Counted from the stretch's first letter, positions 44,391 to 57,420 are shown. The stretch: DNA of 64,000 nt from Microvelia longipes (GCA_018340805.1 JACMZG010001914.1:47564355-47628354); one strand, 5' to 3'. Numbers and translations are program-made. Notes: generated by a model not told the origin, from the letters alone.

Positions 44391-45334
44391 AAATAAAGTT
44401 TACAACAAAAATTGAGGTAAGAGGTTAATAGAAAAGTACAGTTTGTAAGTAGGGAAGATTTTATCAAAATTTTATTTGAACTATAACCCTGTTTGTTTCT
44501 TTATTTTTTGGGATCACCGTTAGAAAGAAAATCAAATTTTAGTATTTATTGTTTTTTCAAAAATTTTGAGGTAAGACCTAAAATCAATTTGTTATCTTAA
44601 ACGTAAATAAATAATAAATGTTATCTTTGCAATTAAATAAATGTATAAAAGAATAGGAAACTATTTATATCAGAAAAATGATTTTCTGAACTAGGTAATT
44701 TTTGTCTATAAAATCTATTATAACTCGATGGGGAGTTATATTATTCTAAACTTTATTTTTTTTTTGGTCTTTCGCCGGTAAAATACGGATTATTTTTTTT
44801 TGCTGAGAAAAAAGTTCTTTCATTATGTTTTTATGACGCTAAATCAAATGGAACGCTAATTCAAATGACCTTGCAAAAAGTCGGTGAAATAATTCTGACG
44901 CGGACGTCTGCATGCCGTGCGTATTTTCTTGGAGATGCATACTAGTGTAGTAGGAAGTACAGTTTGCAAGTAGAGTGTCTTTTTCGGAGTTTTTGAGGTG
45001 TTAAATCAAATAAAACAGGTCTGGAGTCGATGCAGACCCCTTCAAGTCTTGAAAACTAGGTTCACGACTCGTCTAAATTTGGTTTAAAACGCCTACTCTC
45101 TCAACAATTTATTTCTTGCATAAATGTTCGATCTATACATTTATAACCTGAGCAGGAACAATTCTACTTGCTACTCAAGTTTCCAGATTTTTTAAAGGAA
45201 AATATTTCAAAATAAGCATAAATTGAGCTTTGTTGGCTAATCTAAGTTTTTAACAACGTCTGGTACAATAGATGTTACCATAGATACAATAGATGTTGAA
45301 CTTGACGTATACACGTATACGTTAAGTTCAACGT
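44391..45334. other. Interval without recognised gene
   Basis: Near 45270-45330 the word GATGTT, CATAGATACAATAGATGTT and the palindrome CTTGACGTATACACGTATAC precede the TA tract. Confidence 0.4.
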
Positions 45335-45335
45335 G

Positions 45336-45366
<31 letters not shown>

Positions 45367-45385
45367 TATATATAATATACATATA

Positions 45386-45442
<57 letters not shown>

Positions 45443-45475
45443 GTATGTATATATTAAATATATATTGCTATATAT
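45335..45475. repeat. (TA)n microsatellite
   Basis: TA alternation with minor interruptions. Confidence 0.95.
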
Positions 45476-46953
45476 ATTTCATCGATAAGCCAAAACATGA
45501 TCCCCACTTCCATCATCTGAGCAACCTCTCGTAATTTTCATGATGAAAATTCGCTAAAAATGTGCACTTCCTTTGAAATGTCTTTGCAAATTTACGGAGA
45601 ATATTAGTGAATATTAGTCCGAATATAAAGCATAAACTAAACCCTCAAGCAATAAATAATCTGTTGAGCAAGAAAGTACGAAAAAAATTCGCCCGGTTTG
45701 CAGGCCTCTGCACCAAAACTATTTTACTGGTCTGAATTCGCAGTTTTTAGTTGTAGATGGGAGAACATATTTCCCCTTCTATTATATAATCGTATCAAGG
45801 GTAATTCCCATATCAGGGTAGTAAAGGAAAGAAATCACCACTACTTTAATATTTATAAGGCCGTTGTGGACATTAACAAGCCTATTGTGGACGTCAAATA
45901 TTATCTGTAAGTAAGATGCTAGAAAAGGAGTAAAGGTCAATTTTAATCCCTGATCTTACATCTAGGGCGAGTGGAACACCCTCCTAAATGAATTTACGAG
46001 GGTTGTTTTTAACAAGTAATAAGGGAGTAAAAATAATAAATTATGAGTAATTTCCACAAAATTTCAAAAGATAGTGACACAATCTTCAGCGCTTAATTTT
46101 TACAGCGCAAATTTTAATTCATAATTTAAAGTAAAACAACAAGAAAATTTAATTTTCTGTCTACCAAATAAATACAAGACAGATGATAAAATTGGATCTT
46201 GTCAAAGCACTGTTACTTAAGTAGAGCTTTGACTTAACTTAATCTAAATTTTTGTTCTATCTTTATAGTTATTTATAGTGAACTACTCTTTTACTATATT
46301 TTACTTGTTAGAATTACAAGCGCAGATCTCCTCCCCCCTCCCCTCTGCAGCGCAGTTAAATTTTCAAGAACAAAAGCAGGCTGTACTTTATTGCAACCTC
46401 TTTGTGTAAACTCTATTTGTTTAATTAGAGGAATTTAAATTTAAAAAGAAATCTAAATATAGAGTAGATCATACATTCAAATCAGATGTAGATCATAGAG
46501 ACGATCAAATTTGATTGATCTAATCGTATTTTATGATTGATCTATAAAGTTTGATATCTAGAATTTAATACAGGATAAGATAATGAATGAATTTTAAATG
46601 TCGTCCTTTAAAAAGGGGGAAATTACGCAGATGGTTTCGGACAAGTTTGGTACTCGTGAGAGTAATTTTTGACAAACCTTAGAACCTTTAATAGTTGTTT
46701 AAAATTATAAAATTAAATTAGGCTACCATTTGAGCCACTAAAAATGTTAATTAAATTCAAATATATTGTGTATAAACCTTTTATACACGTATAAAAGTTA
46801 GTAATACTTAATATTTCAGTGTGGTACATTCTCTTAATATTTCAGAGAGGCACTTTATTTTATAGTACTTTAATACTTATATAGTCCGGCGCTATATAGT
46901 GATTAAGACACAATAACTAGTCTTATCCCTATCTCCTGTCTAAGATCTGCTAA
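45476..46953. other. Interval without recognised gene
   Basis: A 70-codon frame at 45698-45910 is unsupported. At 46886-46904 the word GTCCGGCGCTATATAGTGAT occurs; it recurs at about 48982. Confidence 0.4.
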
Positions 46954-47380
46954 CGCATCTACCTCGTAGATGCAACCACCTATTTCGTAGATGCAACCAT
47001 CTACCTCGTAGATGCAAGCACCTATCTCGTAAATGCAACCATCTATGCCGTAGTTGGAACCACTTGCCTCGAAGATGCAACCACATATCTCGTAGATGCA
47101 ATCACCTACCTCGTAAATGCATCCACCTACTTTGTAAATGCAATCACTTACCTCGTAAATGCAACCACCTACTTTGTAAATGCAATCACCTACCTCGTAA
47201 ATGCAACCACCTACTTTGTAAATGCAATCACCTACCTCGTAAATGCAACCACCTACTTTGTAAATGCAATCACATACCTCGTAGATGCATCCACCTACCT
47301 TGTAAATGCAATCACATATCTCGTAGATGCAACCACCTATCTCGTAGATGCAATCACCTACCTCGTGAATGCAACCAGCT
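46954..47380. repeat. Minisatellite, 21 bp unit, about 20 copies
   Basis: Unit ATGCAACCACCTACCTCGTAG. Because 21 is a multiple of 3, all copies read through, giving a 118-codon frame (47064-47420) with the heptad CNHLPRK or CNHLLCK. There is no start context or flanking gene, so the frame is a by-product. Confidence 0.95.
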
Positions 47381-48302
47381 ACACTCTACAGCCCCGTATA
47401 CATCTTTCCTTTTACTATGACGATTACTAGATTGAATTTGACCGTTTCATAAGTTCTTAAAAGCCCGCTTGAAGCAGCTCTGTCTATATTATCTTGATGT
47501 ATAAATCAACGGACCATCTTGACAACTCGGACCTTTTCTATAAGTGTGGCATGTTTTCTAGACAAGCTAATAGTGTCCGCTCGTTTACTAATATAATAAA
47601 CAGAAGAGTAATGAAATATAAAGAAATTAAAGATTAAAAGTCAACAAAAAGATATTTCAAATAGTCCCTTTTATAAAATCCTCTTAGATTCCGTTTAAAC
47701 AGATCTGATACTTCTAAGGATTGTATATTACAGGGCCTGGGAAGGGTGAGCAGGGCTAGAAAGGCCAGGAAAACGTAGAAAGGGACGCGGGAAGATGTCC
47801 TCTATTGGGGGACCCAAGAATGACTGGAATGTGCCCTCTACAGATAGCAAAACTTTCCGACTCTTAACCCAAACATGTCTTTCCACATAGTTAGCTCAAT
47901 CTGTTGAGACATAAAATAAAAAATATTTGTGGCAGATAAGTTTTTGCAGCATTAAGCACACCTGCTTTGAATCAATATCTTCGATCGTTGATTTAAGTAT
48001 CAAGGTCAGTGTTTTGGTGAATAATTTGTGGTCTACCATTCCAATAATATGCACCAGTGAGAAATTCCAGTTTCTATAAAATTAATAGAATGTTCAAAAT
48101 CTTTAAGACCTTCTTACACACTTTATAGATGTGCCAACTAGTTTGTTTTTCCCAAAAACTTTGTCCGGCGCACTCTTCATAGGCATGCTAACTATTTGAG
48201 TTTTATTATCATCTAAGCAACTCTCCCTGAAACTGTCGTAAATAATCAGAATAATAAAATAAGTCTCTCCACTGATGTATTATTTATTTAAATAAAGCAT
48301 AA
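47381..48302. other. Interval without recognised gene
   Basis: The G-rich stretch 47730-47820 stands out in composition but I cannot assign it. Confidence 0.35.
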
Positions 48303-48340
48303 CCGGCTTTCAACCAACTAAAGGTCTCATTAGTGCCTAA
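48270..48340 (-). repeat. CTGATGA/GAAA motif copy and CAGTGGAGAGACTTA word
   Basis: On the minus strand GGCACTAATGAGACCTTTAG, TTGGTTGAAAGCCGG, then ATACATCAGTGGAGAGACTT. The order matches 5892-5960 (plus) and 14923-15000 (plus). The core has a G to A change (CTAATGA). Confidence 0.5.
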
Positions 48341-49183
48341 TAAACAAATAAGTACAAAAAATAAAAGCGCTCCTCTAGCGCTCATACTTTGAATCCTATC
48401 GTAAATAGTTATTTTTTAGTAAGATTTTTTGGCTTGGTGGATACAAAATCAGAAATGTTAGTACAATTTTACCCTCCCACGATGTCCACGGTACAGGGAG
48501 AGCATCAAAATTTGTGCATAATGTTATAACTGAAGCAAATTCAAAGTAATCTAAAAAAATTAATAAGCCAGACTTATTAAATAGAAAATAATAAATAAGC
48601 TAGACTAAGTCCCTAGCACCTAGTATTGCCATCTCTACAGATAAAGCGTAGGTTTATTATCTCGGTTTAAAATAATTACAAATTTAAGAATGAGGTTGAA
48701 ATATCTAAATCATAAGCCCGTAAACAAGACGTATTAAACCTTAAACAAACCTTAAGGAGGCCTTAAGTGAGGTTTTTTAAGGGCTCCTCACTTAAGGGTC
48801 TGTTATGGATTAAGTAAACATTAAATACGGACCGCAACTTCATTTCTAATTTAAATTCTGATAAATTAAAGCTAAATGTCAAATTTGTAGGTGATTAATT
48901 ATAATTCCAATGCGATTGAAATTGAAAATGACTTTAAACAAATTTCTTTAATATATCCCTTATTTAAACCAACCTTATACAGTCCGGCGCTATATAGTGA
49001 TTTATATATAGTGAATTTTAAACCATTACATAAATTTAAACCAGGGCTTAAATTTATCAGTATTCTGATGTAAATAAGTATACCTTCATATAGATTTATG
49101 ATATTTTACTTAGATTTCAAGATGTTTTAAATAGAGTTATCTTTAACTTTTATCACGAGAGTCTAGGAAGAGTTTGAGTGTAC
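48341..49183. other. Interval with a 12 bp-arm hairpin
   Basis: CCTTAAGTGAGG at 48761-48772 and its exact inverse at 48786-48797 form a hairpin. GTCCGGCGCTATATAGTGAT lies near 48981. No gene recognised. Confidence 0.5.
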
Positions 49184-49454
49184 TATCACGGAGTATTGAG
49201 CCGCCTCCGTGGCCGAGGTCTTTAAGGCGTTAGTCTTTACACTGACCTTTGACACACACAGAGGTCTGGGGTTCACATCTCAGGATACGCTCTCAGTTTA
49301 TAGAAGATTATTGTTTGGATAAATTATCGCCAGCTTTAGAATATACTTTGAGCATAACGGTTGCTACTACCACCCGAGGTGGTTCTTGCAGGGGTTATCC
49401 CTGATGAGCCGCAAGGCTCTAAACGGGCATTATTATTATTATTATCACGGAGTA
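49184..49454 (+). mobile_element. Complete tRNA-derived SINE with target duplications
   Basis: The exact 12 bp duplication TATCACGGAGTA occurs at 49184-49195 and 49443-49454. The 247 bp element (49196-49442) starts with a tRNA-Leu/Ser-like head: box A TGGCCGAGGTCTTTAAGG, and box B GGGGTTCACATCTC about 50 bp later. The body includes ACTTTGAGCATAACGG, ACCACCCGAGGTGGTTC and GAGCCGCAAGGCTC, and the tail is (ATT)n. Related to 40725-40925. Confidence 0.9.
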
Positions 49455-50956
<1,502 letters not shown>

Positions 50957-50958
<2 letters not shown>

Positions 50959-51811
50959 TATTTATTAATAATCGTTCAATAATTAATAATAGAACATAAT
51001 AGTTCAGCAATCGGAAGTATTGCCATCTATATTATAAAAAAATTGTATATTGTTACGGTGGCAGCATTACTGAAGGCCACCAGTGAAACGACTGTGCTGT
51101 TATCAGTTAGCTCCTTCTATATATAGTGTTATTTAAAGTCTAACTGCGTTGTGAATGGTATATCGGCAGATGCGCTCGTATATCTACAATAAAATGATCA
51201 ACTGATTTTGGAAATTTTTTGTCTAATGTCAGCTAGACACCATTTGGCTGTATATAATTTAAATACATATATAATATAATTAATTATACATAAAAATGTC
51301 TTATCATAGTTTTCCTTAAAACCAAAACATTGTTGTCCAGGTGAGAATAATTCTATATGATGAATGTAGCGTAGAATACATAGATTAATAAAATCAATGC
51401 AATATTTCCAGAAACGGATTTAGGTATTTAGGTTTTCCCAGAAGAGTATAAATCAATATTAGCTTTCCCACAGTATTTCATCACATTTCCATTCCTTTAG
51501 TCTTTTTTCCAGTTTACATCCGGTTTCATGAATTAATTCCGTAAAATACGCCTTGTTGCCGTATTAATGGCATTAGCAAAGTATAACTTCGCTGGAAACA
51601 ATTTATTCAGCTTTTTGTGCTTCGAAATAGTAAAATAAGCTAAAATTAAGTAAGTACATGGGATTTCGTGATTTCAGATATTTCGACTCAATTTTGCCTT
51701 TCAAAAGGTTTTAAATATGAAGATTTAAAAAAATGGCTTAAGTGTTCGCACACCGGGCGAATTCCCCTTCGAAAGGAATGAATGATTATTTTGCTGTTTA
51801 CTGACATTTTG
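50957..51811. other. Interval without recognised gene
   Basis: Nothing beyond AT-rich sequence. Confidence 0.4.
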
Positions 51812-52662
51812 ATTTTTACTTTTCCTCATTTTACCGTAAGTATATAGAAAAAGTATTCAGTTCCCAGATGTAGCATTGCATTTTGCTTGTTACATTTCCT
51901 TGGTGTCTCTCGCACAATTATATTGTGTCAACTATTCATGTTTTGCAAAACTCGGTAGTATCAAAATGATTTAGAAAAAGTATTGTTTGCAAAAAAATCT
52001 AAAACTTGGATGTCCATTTCAGTTGTTTTTAAGAGTAGTTTTCACAAACTTGTCCATCTGTATATGTATGTGTGTGTAATTGTTTGTGTGTTTCCGTTAT
52101 CGTCGTAGCTAGTTTAGTTTATATATGCCATGCCAGAGAGTTAAAACTTTGAACAATAATCAGTCTATAGGTTTATTTGTGCTATCCGGACTATAACTTT
52201 TTATGAAGTTATTAAGCAGCCAATAATGACTTGGCGAAAATTTCAAAAAACATAACACGGAAAAAAATTTACGATCTGATTGAGATTTAACAAGCTTGTA
52301 GCTATAAGACTGACTTATGTGCCAAGATTTATCTCATTTTCAGCAATAGCTTAATGCTTATCAGATGATTTGTTAACGATTTTTAAAAAAATTGTAGAAA
52401 ATCGAAAAATAATCCACCATTACGTAATAAATAAGAACACTAAGTTTCGTTTCAGTATGACAAGTATATCCATGATTCTTGTTAGATCACAAAAATTAAG
52501 CAGCTTCGAGCGTGATCAGTGCCTGGATAGGTGACCGCGGGAAATGAAACTCATGTATTTACTATCTAAGGACTAGCGAAGTGAATCCGAAGCAGGGAGG
52601 ATGAGCGTAGCTAATCTGATGTGATGAGAAAAAGTTCCGACGTACCCAGCACATAATTTTTT
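51812..52662 (+). repeat. 5S-derived family, full-length copy interrupted by a satellite piece
   Basis: Begins ATTTTTACTTTTCCTCATTT, contains TATGCCATGCCAGAGAGTTA, GTGCTATCCGGACTATAAC and CATTTTCAGCAATAGC, then the core at 52483-52550 (AAAATTAAGCAGCTTCGAGC, then GATCAGTGCCTGGATAGGTG and ACCGCGG). It ends ACGTACCCAGCACATAATTTTTT. Apart from the 114 bp insertion at 51858-51971 plus the 13 bp duplication it has the same layout as 26018-26787. Confidence 0.85.
51858..51971 (+). mobile_element. Inserted fragment of the 315 bp satellite unit
   Basis: From CAGTTCCCAGATGTAGCATT through CTTGGTGTCTCTCGCAC to GGTAGTATCAAAATGAT it matches the satellite unit. TAGAAAAAGTATT is duplicated exactly on both sides (51845-51857, 51972-51984). 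A fragment with one fixed end and a 13 bp target duplication looks like LINE-mediated retroposition of a truncated transcript. Confidence 0.85.
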
Positions 52663-53391
52663 AAGAAATTCGAGTGTTGTTCCATGCTCTATCCAAATTT
52701 ATGGTCAATCGTTCAAACTCAATGACTCTAATCACCAACTCTTATAACTAACTCTTATCACCAAAATGAAAGCATAAATAATAAGATTGTTCCCGTGATC
52801 GTCACATTTTGTAACTTCACCGATTCATTAACTTATTAGCTTATTTAGTAATCTAGGTTGTAATTTCACCGATTCATTAATTTATTAACTTATTAGCTAA
52901 CTGATTTGTAATGTAGGTTTATAATGAATATATTTTTTTACAGGGATCTTGTTTTCAATAAGCTTAATGTTATTATTAAGTATCATTCAATTTTTTCTAC
53001 TTTAGAGCTATTATGCTAACAAAAATTCAACACACACCCACAAATACGTGTATGCTGTTTTATGTTGATCTGCTATTCTTATTTTAAGTGTCCTTAAAGC
53101 TTTCTTTTGAGTGTCAATTGAGAAAGTTTAGTGTCATTATCACTGATAGGGTTTATGCCGGTTTTCACTCCACCCGAGATTTTATTAGGCAAGTTTTATG
53201 GCGAGTTTGTGATGTGCTTCTGAATTGAGCTATTTAAATTTTTAATGTCGGTTGTAATATTTTTTATTAGCGTCATTAAAGTGGCACACTTATGTTTTAT
53301 AGAAAAGATTGAAAGTGGAATTCAGTTTAGAGTGTAGAAATAATTATTTTTTTTAAATTGTTCAAAGCTGCTTATGATATGATTGTAATGA
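52663..53391. other. Interval with a short tandem duplication
   Basis: About 55 bp (GTAACTTCACCGATTCATTA, ACTTATTAGCT, GTAATCTAGG) is duplicated in tandem at 52810-52925. No gene recognised. Confidence 0.5.
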
Positions 53392-53590
53392 TAAAAATCG
53401 GGTACGGGGTACCTCGGAACTTTTTCTCATAAAATTGAATTCGCTACGCTTATCCTCCCAGCTTCAGACTCGCTTCGCTCGCCCTCAGAAGTACAAGTCG
53501 TAAAATTTATACTGCAACACTTCTTCGGACTTATTTGTAAATACATTCGTTTCATTTCTAGAGGTCATTTGTCCAGGCACTGTGTAACAC
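53392..53590 (-). repeat. 5S-derived family 3' part (minus)
   Basis: TAAAAATCGGGTACGGGGTAC, CAGACTCGCTTCGCTCGCC and AAATACATTCGTTTCATTTC, then a degraded core with GTCCAGGCACTG (53551-53590). Confidence 0.75.
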
Positions 53591-53662
53591 CCAACAAAGG
53601 GGTGCTGTGAATAAACTTATATGATAACCCAACTTAGGCCGGTATGCAGAATGTGCATGGGT

Positions 53663-54175
53663 CTAAATCGCCTTGCCTCTTGACTTGAGCTGTCTCTTTC
53701 TTTTTGAGCGCCACCCCTTTTTAAGTAGGTCCCCTGAGGAAAAAAAAGGATGGTTATTATTGGAATTAGGAGGGGTAAAGGTAAGGATGATTGGCAAAAG
53801 GGGAATCCAGTCCGTGGGAGGAGGTATGGAGATCAGGGTAACACCACACCTATCAAATTTAGAGCCTAAAGGGCATATAGCTAAAATAAGGTAAGCAGCG
53901 ATAAGTACCTGAAGATTGAATATTATAGATAGGCTAGAGAAAAGTGGTAACGATGTAAAACAGTGGGCTTGAGAAACTTGATGGTTAAGATAAAACAAAA
54001 GACACAATATAGCTTTGATAGAAGACAATATACTGAGGTAATTACAGCTGGTGTTCAGTTGTAAGCCCATTAAAAGGGAATAGAAAATTAAATCTTGGTT
54101 AAATGGGACCAGTCTATTGAATAAACAATAAAAGGATAGATTTGGGTATAAGACCTCCCTTAGCGGTCGGGTCAA
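53663..54175 (-). CDS. Unrecognised 170-codon frame between inverted 5S-family copies
   Basis: The longest uninterrupted frame outside the transposons. It encodes a protein with several hydrophobic stretches (for example FYSLLMGLQ, SIKAILCLLFYL and LIAAYLILAICPL) and a basic C-terminus KKGWRSKRKRQLKSRGK. I recognise no family, and no TATA, initiator or splice signals are obvious. It fills the space between a minus-strand 5S-family piece (ending 53590) and a plus-strand piece (from 54200). It could be chance, since the complementary strand is purine-rich and has few stops on this side. Confidence 0.12.
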   Translation of the reverse strand: MTRPLREVLYPNLSFYCLFNRLVPFNQDLIFYSLLMGLQLNTSCNYLSILSSIKAILCLLFYLNHQVSQAHCFTSLPLFSSLSIIFNLQVLIAAYLILAICPLGSKFDRCGVTLISIPPPTDWIPLLPIILTFTPPNSNNNHPFFSSGDLLKKGWRSKRKRQLKSRGKAI

Positions 54176-54199
54176 GCAATTGAGTTGCCGGTCCGGTAG

Positions 54200-54460
54200 G
54201 TCCGGGGTTTTGTGGGATCATAGAAGTTAAAGAACTTCGTGCGAGGTCAGCACCTGAATTGATAACCGCTGGGAATAAAACGAATGCATTTACTATTTAA
54301 GGACGAGATTAGCAATTGCGAAAACGTGTTGCTTTATTTATTTGCTGATTTGTATATTCAAAGCACTAGTGAAGCGAGTTCAAAATTGTTAGGATGCGCG
54401 TAGTGAATCCCATTTGTTGAGTAAAAAGTTCCAAGATTTATCGTTGCCAAATTTTATTTA
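54200..54460 (+). repeat. 5S-derived family copy starting at the 5S core
   Basis: The core at 54214-54280 reads GGATCATAGAAGTTAAAGAA, then CGAGGTCAGCACCTG and ATAACCGCTGGGAATAAAAC. The tail continues to 54460. The copy begins very near the core, without the 500 bp upstream part. Confidence 0.75.
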
Positions 54461-54963
54461 ATAAATTTTTTTTTTTTTTATTAGTCTGTAATATATTTGT
54501 TATTTTATTTGTCAGTATTAAAATCCTGGACGGAACAGCTAGAGATTTTAATATAATTTTCACAAAGCTTCATAGATAATAGTTTGCGTTAGTCACCAGA
54601 TGACATATACTAATGATAGTAGTAGGCTTAATAACAGAGACCACTCCTTTTAGGCTGTTTCTCTTAAGACAGGCTTAGGCACACGTCAGACCAATCCCTC
54701 AAGTAAACATTTAGCTTCACAAAACAACTTCATAACTTTTAGGTTGCGTTTCAAACTTTTCAATTTGTCAAAAATTCTGACTTATTTGAAGAGGTAATCA
54801 TTTTTTGCTTCATCGTGATTTTTGTTTATTTCCACGTTCTTTACTAAATTCAGAATGGCAGTGAGTTAGTGGAGTCGAAATTTTGTCAAATAATAATACC
54901 TTGTTAACTGCATTATCAACTGTATTAGTCTCCATAATCAGTAATCAGTATAAGTTACGTGTT
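54461..54963. other. AT-rich interval, nothing recognised
   Basis: No frame or repeat boundary. Confidence 0.45.
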
Positions 54964-55222
54964 TGGGCGCTTAAGAGAAAAAAAAAGTTAAATAATATAT
55001 TTAAACAATATTTTGCTCTTCATCACAATAATTCTTATTGATATGCATTTCAATTTCATTTACCTTAGGTTTTAGGCCTGATCTTTTCTTCTAATCTTCG
55101 ACTTAGTTTGTTAATATAGTTTGACTATTAATTTTAATAACTTGAAAATGCTCTGTGTGATGAAGAGCGAAATATTGTTTAAATATAAAATCTAAATTTT
55201 CATTTTGTCTCTTAAGCGCTCT
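54964..55222. mobile_element. Foldback element with about 65 bp arms
   Basis: GGGCGCTTAAGAGAAA, AAACAATATTTTGCTCTTC and ATCACA on the left are inverted on the right as GTGATGAAGAGCGAAATATT, GTTTAAATAT and CTCTTAAGCGCTC. The loop is about 120 bp. No coding frame. Confidence 0.7.
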
Positions 55223-55511
55223 TAAATTTTTATTTTTGTCTCTGTTAACTTTTTTTTTTAATTCTTTATTTTAACAGAATAAGAATTCAATACAATACAT
55301 AGTAATAAGAAGTTTAGATCTGTACTTTAGATTAATAAATAATCTGTGCTGTGCAGGTTGTAATGATTTTGTTTCAATATTTATTGGGTCTTATTCATAT
55401 AGATTATATATTTATTTTTAATTCTTTTTATTCAATTTTTTTTAATGAAAGCATGCAAACTGGTTCAATGTTTGCTCCAATATTTAAAATGTATAAATAA
55501 ATAAAAAAAGA
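55223..55511. other. AT-rich interval, nothing recognised
   Basis: TTTTTTTTTAATTC and related T-runs only. Confidence 0.5.
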
Positions 55512-55640
55512 AAATCGGGTACGGGATACCTCTGAACTTTTTCTCAACACGTCGGATTCGCTACGCTCAGCCTCAACACATCGGATTCGCTATGATCATC
55601 CTCACTACTTCGGACTCGCTTCAGTCGTCCTTAGAATATA
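55512..55640 (-). repeat. 5S-derived family tail with duplicated hairpin
   Basis: AAAATCGGGTACGGGATACC, then two versions of CACATCGGATTCGCTACG (at 55546 and 55575), then CGGACTCGCTTCAGTCGTCC. The core is missing. Confidence 0.75.
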
Positions 55641-55749
55641 AAAAAGGAAGGGAAAGGAGATCGATAATTTGGTGGTTACTGTGATGTTTTATCTTCTATT
55701 TTACCGGAAGAAAGTTAAGCGTATTAAATATATTCTATAGTATACGCTC

Positions 55750-55945
55750 GAGCAAAAAGAGAAAAAATGGGATATACGATGATAACAGACACATACATAT
55801 ACAGATTGATAACATTCAGAAAACTACTCAGGAGGTCTTAAAACTCCTAAATAACTTAATTCAGGATAAATCCCTGTTTCGGATTTTTTTCAAACGCAAT
55901 ACTTTTCCTGTATACCAACGTTATAAATTAGGAAAAGTAATTGTT
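55750..55945 (-). repeat. 5S-derived family 5' part (minus)
   Basis: ATACGATGATAACAGACAC, GAAAACTACTCAGGAGG, CCCTGTTTCGGATTTTTTTC and CGCAATACTTTTCCTGTATA are the family's 5' third in reverse. Confidence 0.7.
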
Positions 55946-56509
55946 TTTTTTATTACTTTAAAGCTCTTCAACTTCTAGAAATAAGTAAAATATATAAGTA
56001 GCATAAACATCATCCTATGTAGGTCGAATTTAAGTAGTTCCTTATATATTTTTTCTCAAAAAAGCATTATTTATTTTTTCGTCTTTTATAATGGAAACAG
56101 CTCTTCAAATGCTACATTAAATAAAAAGCCATTACATAACTTGAACTACAAGTGAAAATACATCAAGATTTCCTTGAAATTCCCTGGATATACTCATCTT
56201 GAAATAAGTGCACTGATGTAATAAGAACATTTTATGTCGTTTTTATAATAAATTTGTATGAGCACCGATACCATACTTTTCGTTTAATGTATAAAATGTT
56301 AAAATAGTTATTTACATCACTAGGAAGTTAAAATTATTTTTTTTGACAAGTTGTTTTGACTTAGTTCCGAGTTGAAGGCAAAGGATGGACTATACTAATT
56401 TACAGTAGAGACGAAGATTATCTTGGAAAAATAAAATTTTAATGATTAGGCGAAGCCGAGACATTCAAAGCAGTTTTCCTTACCTACTAGCATAGGTTTG
56501 AGTAAAAGT
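55946..56509. other. AT-rich interval, nothing recognised
   Basis: No frame or repeat boundary. Confidence 0.4.
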
Positions 56510-56680
56510 ACGGTGTTCACTCTAAATATCTGAAACCGATGTTTCAACATAATTATCGAGGCATTTTCATGAAGTTTTGAGTGGTTTTTTCATCATGCTT
56601 TCTGTGTGTGTGCGTGTCTTTGTCACGCATGAATCCCACGGTGTTTTAGCGAGTGGAAACTTGACACAAAAATGAGACTC
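56510..56680 (+). repeat. 5S-derived family, 5' fragment
   Basis: CTGAAACCGATGTTTCAAC, GAAGTTTTGAGTGGTTTTTT, TGTGTGTGTGCGTGTCTTTG, TCACGCATGAATCCCACGG and GAAACTTGACAC. It shares TCACGCAT with the fragment at 8193-8253. Confidence 0.65.
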
Positions 56681-57029
56681 AGGGTCCTTACCTACTAGCA
56701 TAGGTTTAAGAAAAAGAATTGTGTTCACAATAATAATGAGGCAAATAGAGCACTCAAGAAAACAAAACCAATTTTATTCTGACAAATAATTGATGTTGAA
56801 ATTTAAATTGTATTTGTTTGTTTCAGGTAAATATGGGATTTCAAAATGACTAGAAAGAATACTATGTGTGTAAGTTTACTCTTATGACCTTCATTTTATT
56901 CCATGGACTCATAATGACGATGTAGTTTTTTATTGTGTTAAACGAGTACCTTACCAAAAACAATTTTGTTCTCACTTGCTGAATTGGCTTCTTTATAACT
57001 TAGTAAATGATATAAAGAAAACTTAGGCC

Positions 57030-57420
57030 CGCATATTTTCCTGAAGGCACTCTTAAAATGGCCTTCATGGGGCCTAACACTAGCTTGATATGTATAGTAG
57101 CATTTTTAATACACTTACCTAAAGAAAGACATAAGGCCACCTTAAGGATGCCATAAGGGGGGGTCAAAAATTAGCTTGATATGTATAGCAGCATTTCAAA
57201 TACACTTACCTAAGAAGAAACTTAAGGATGTCTTAAGGTGGTCTAAAACTAGCTTGATATGTATAGCAGCATTTCCAATCAACATGTATAAATAAAGTCT
57301 TAAGACCACCTTTTGGGCCCTTAAGGTAGCCTTAAGTGGTCAAAACTAGCTTGAAATGTTTTTTTTTTTTATATTTCCAATACCTAATGAAAGTCTTACG
57401 CCTCCTTGAGGGTGGGTTCC
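57030..57420. repeat. Imperfect tandem repeat, 78-97 bp, four copies
   Basis: TAGCTTGATATGTATAG or a close variant starts at 57081, 57172, 57250 and 57347. Each copy also has CTTAAGG palindromes and CCAATACACTTACCTAA. Confidence 0.8.

Noticed and set aside
47064..47420. 118-codon heptad repeat protein
   Set aside because: The frame is open because the minisatellite unit is 21 bp; no start context or gene structure.
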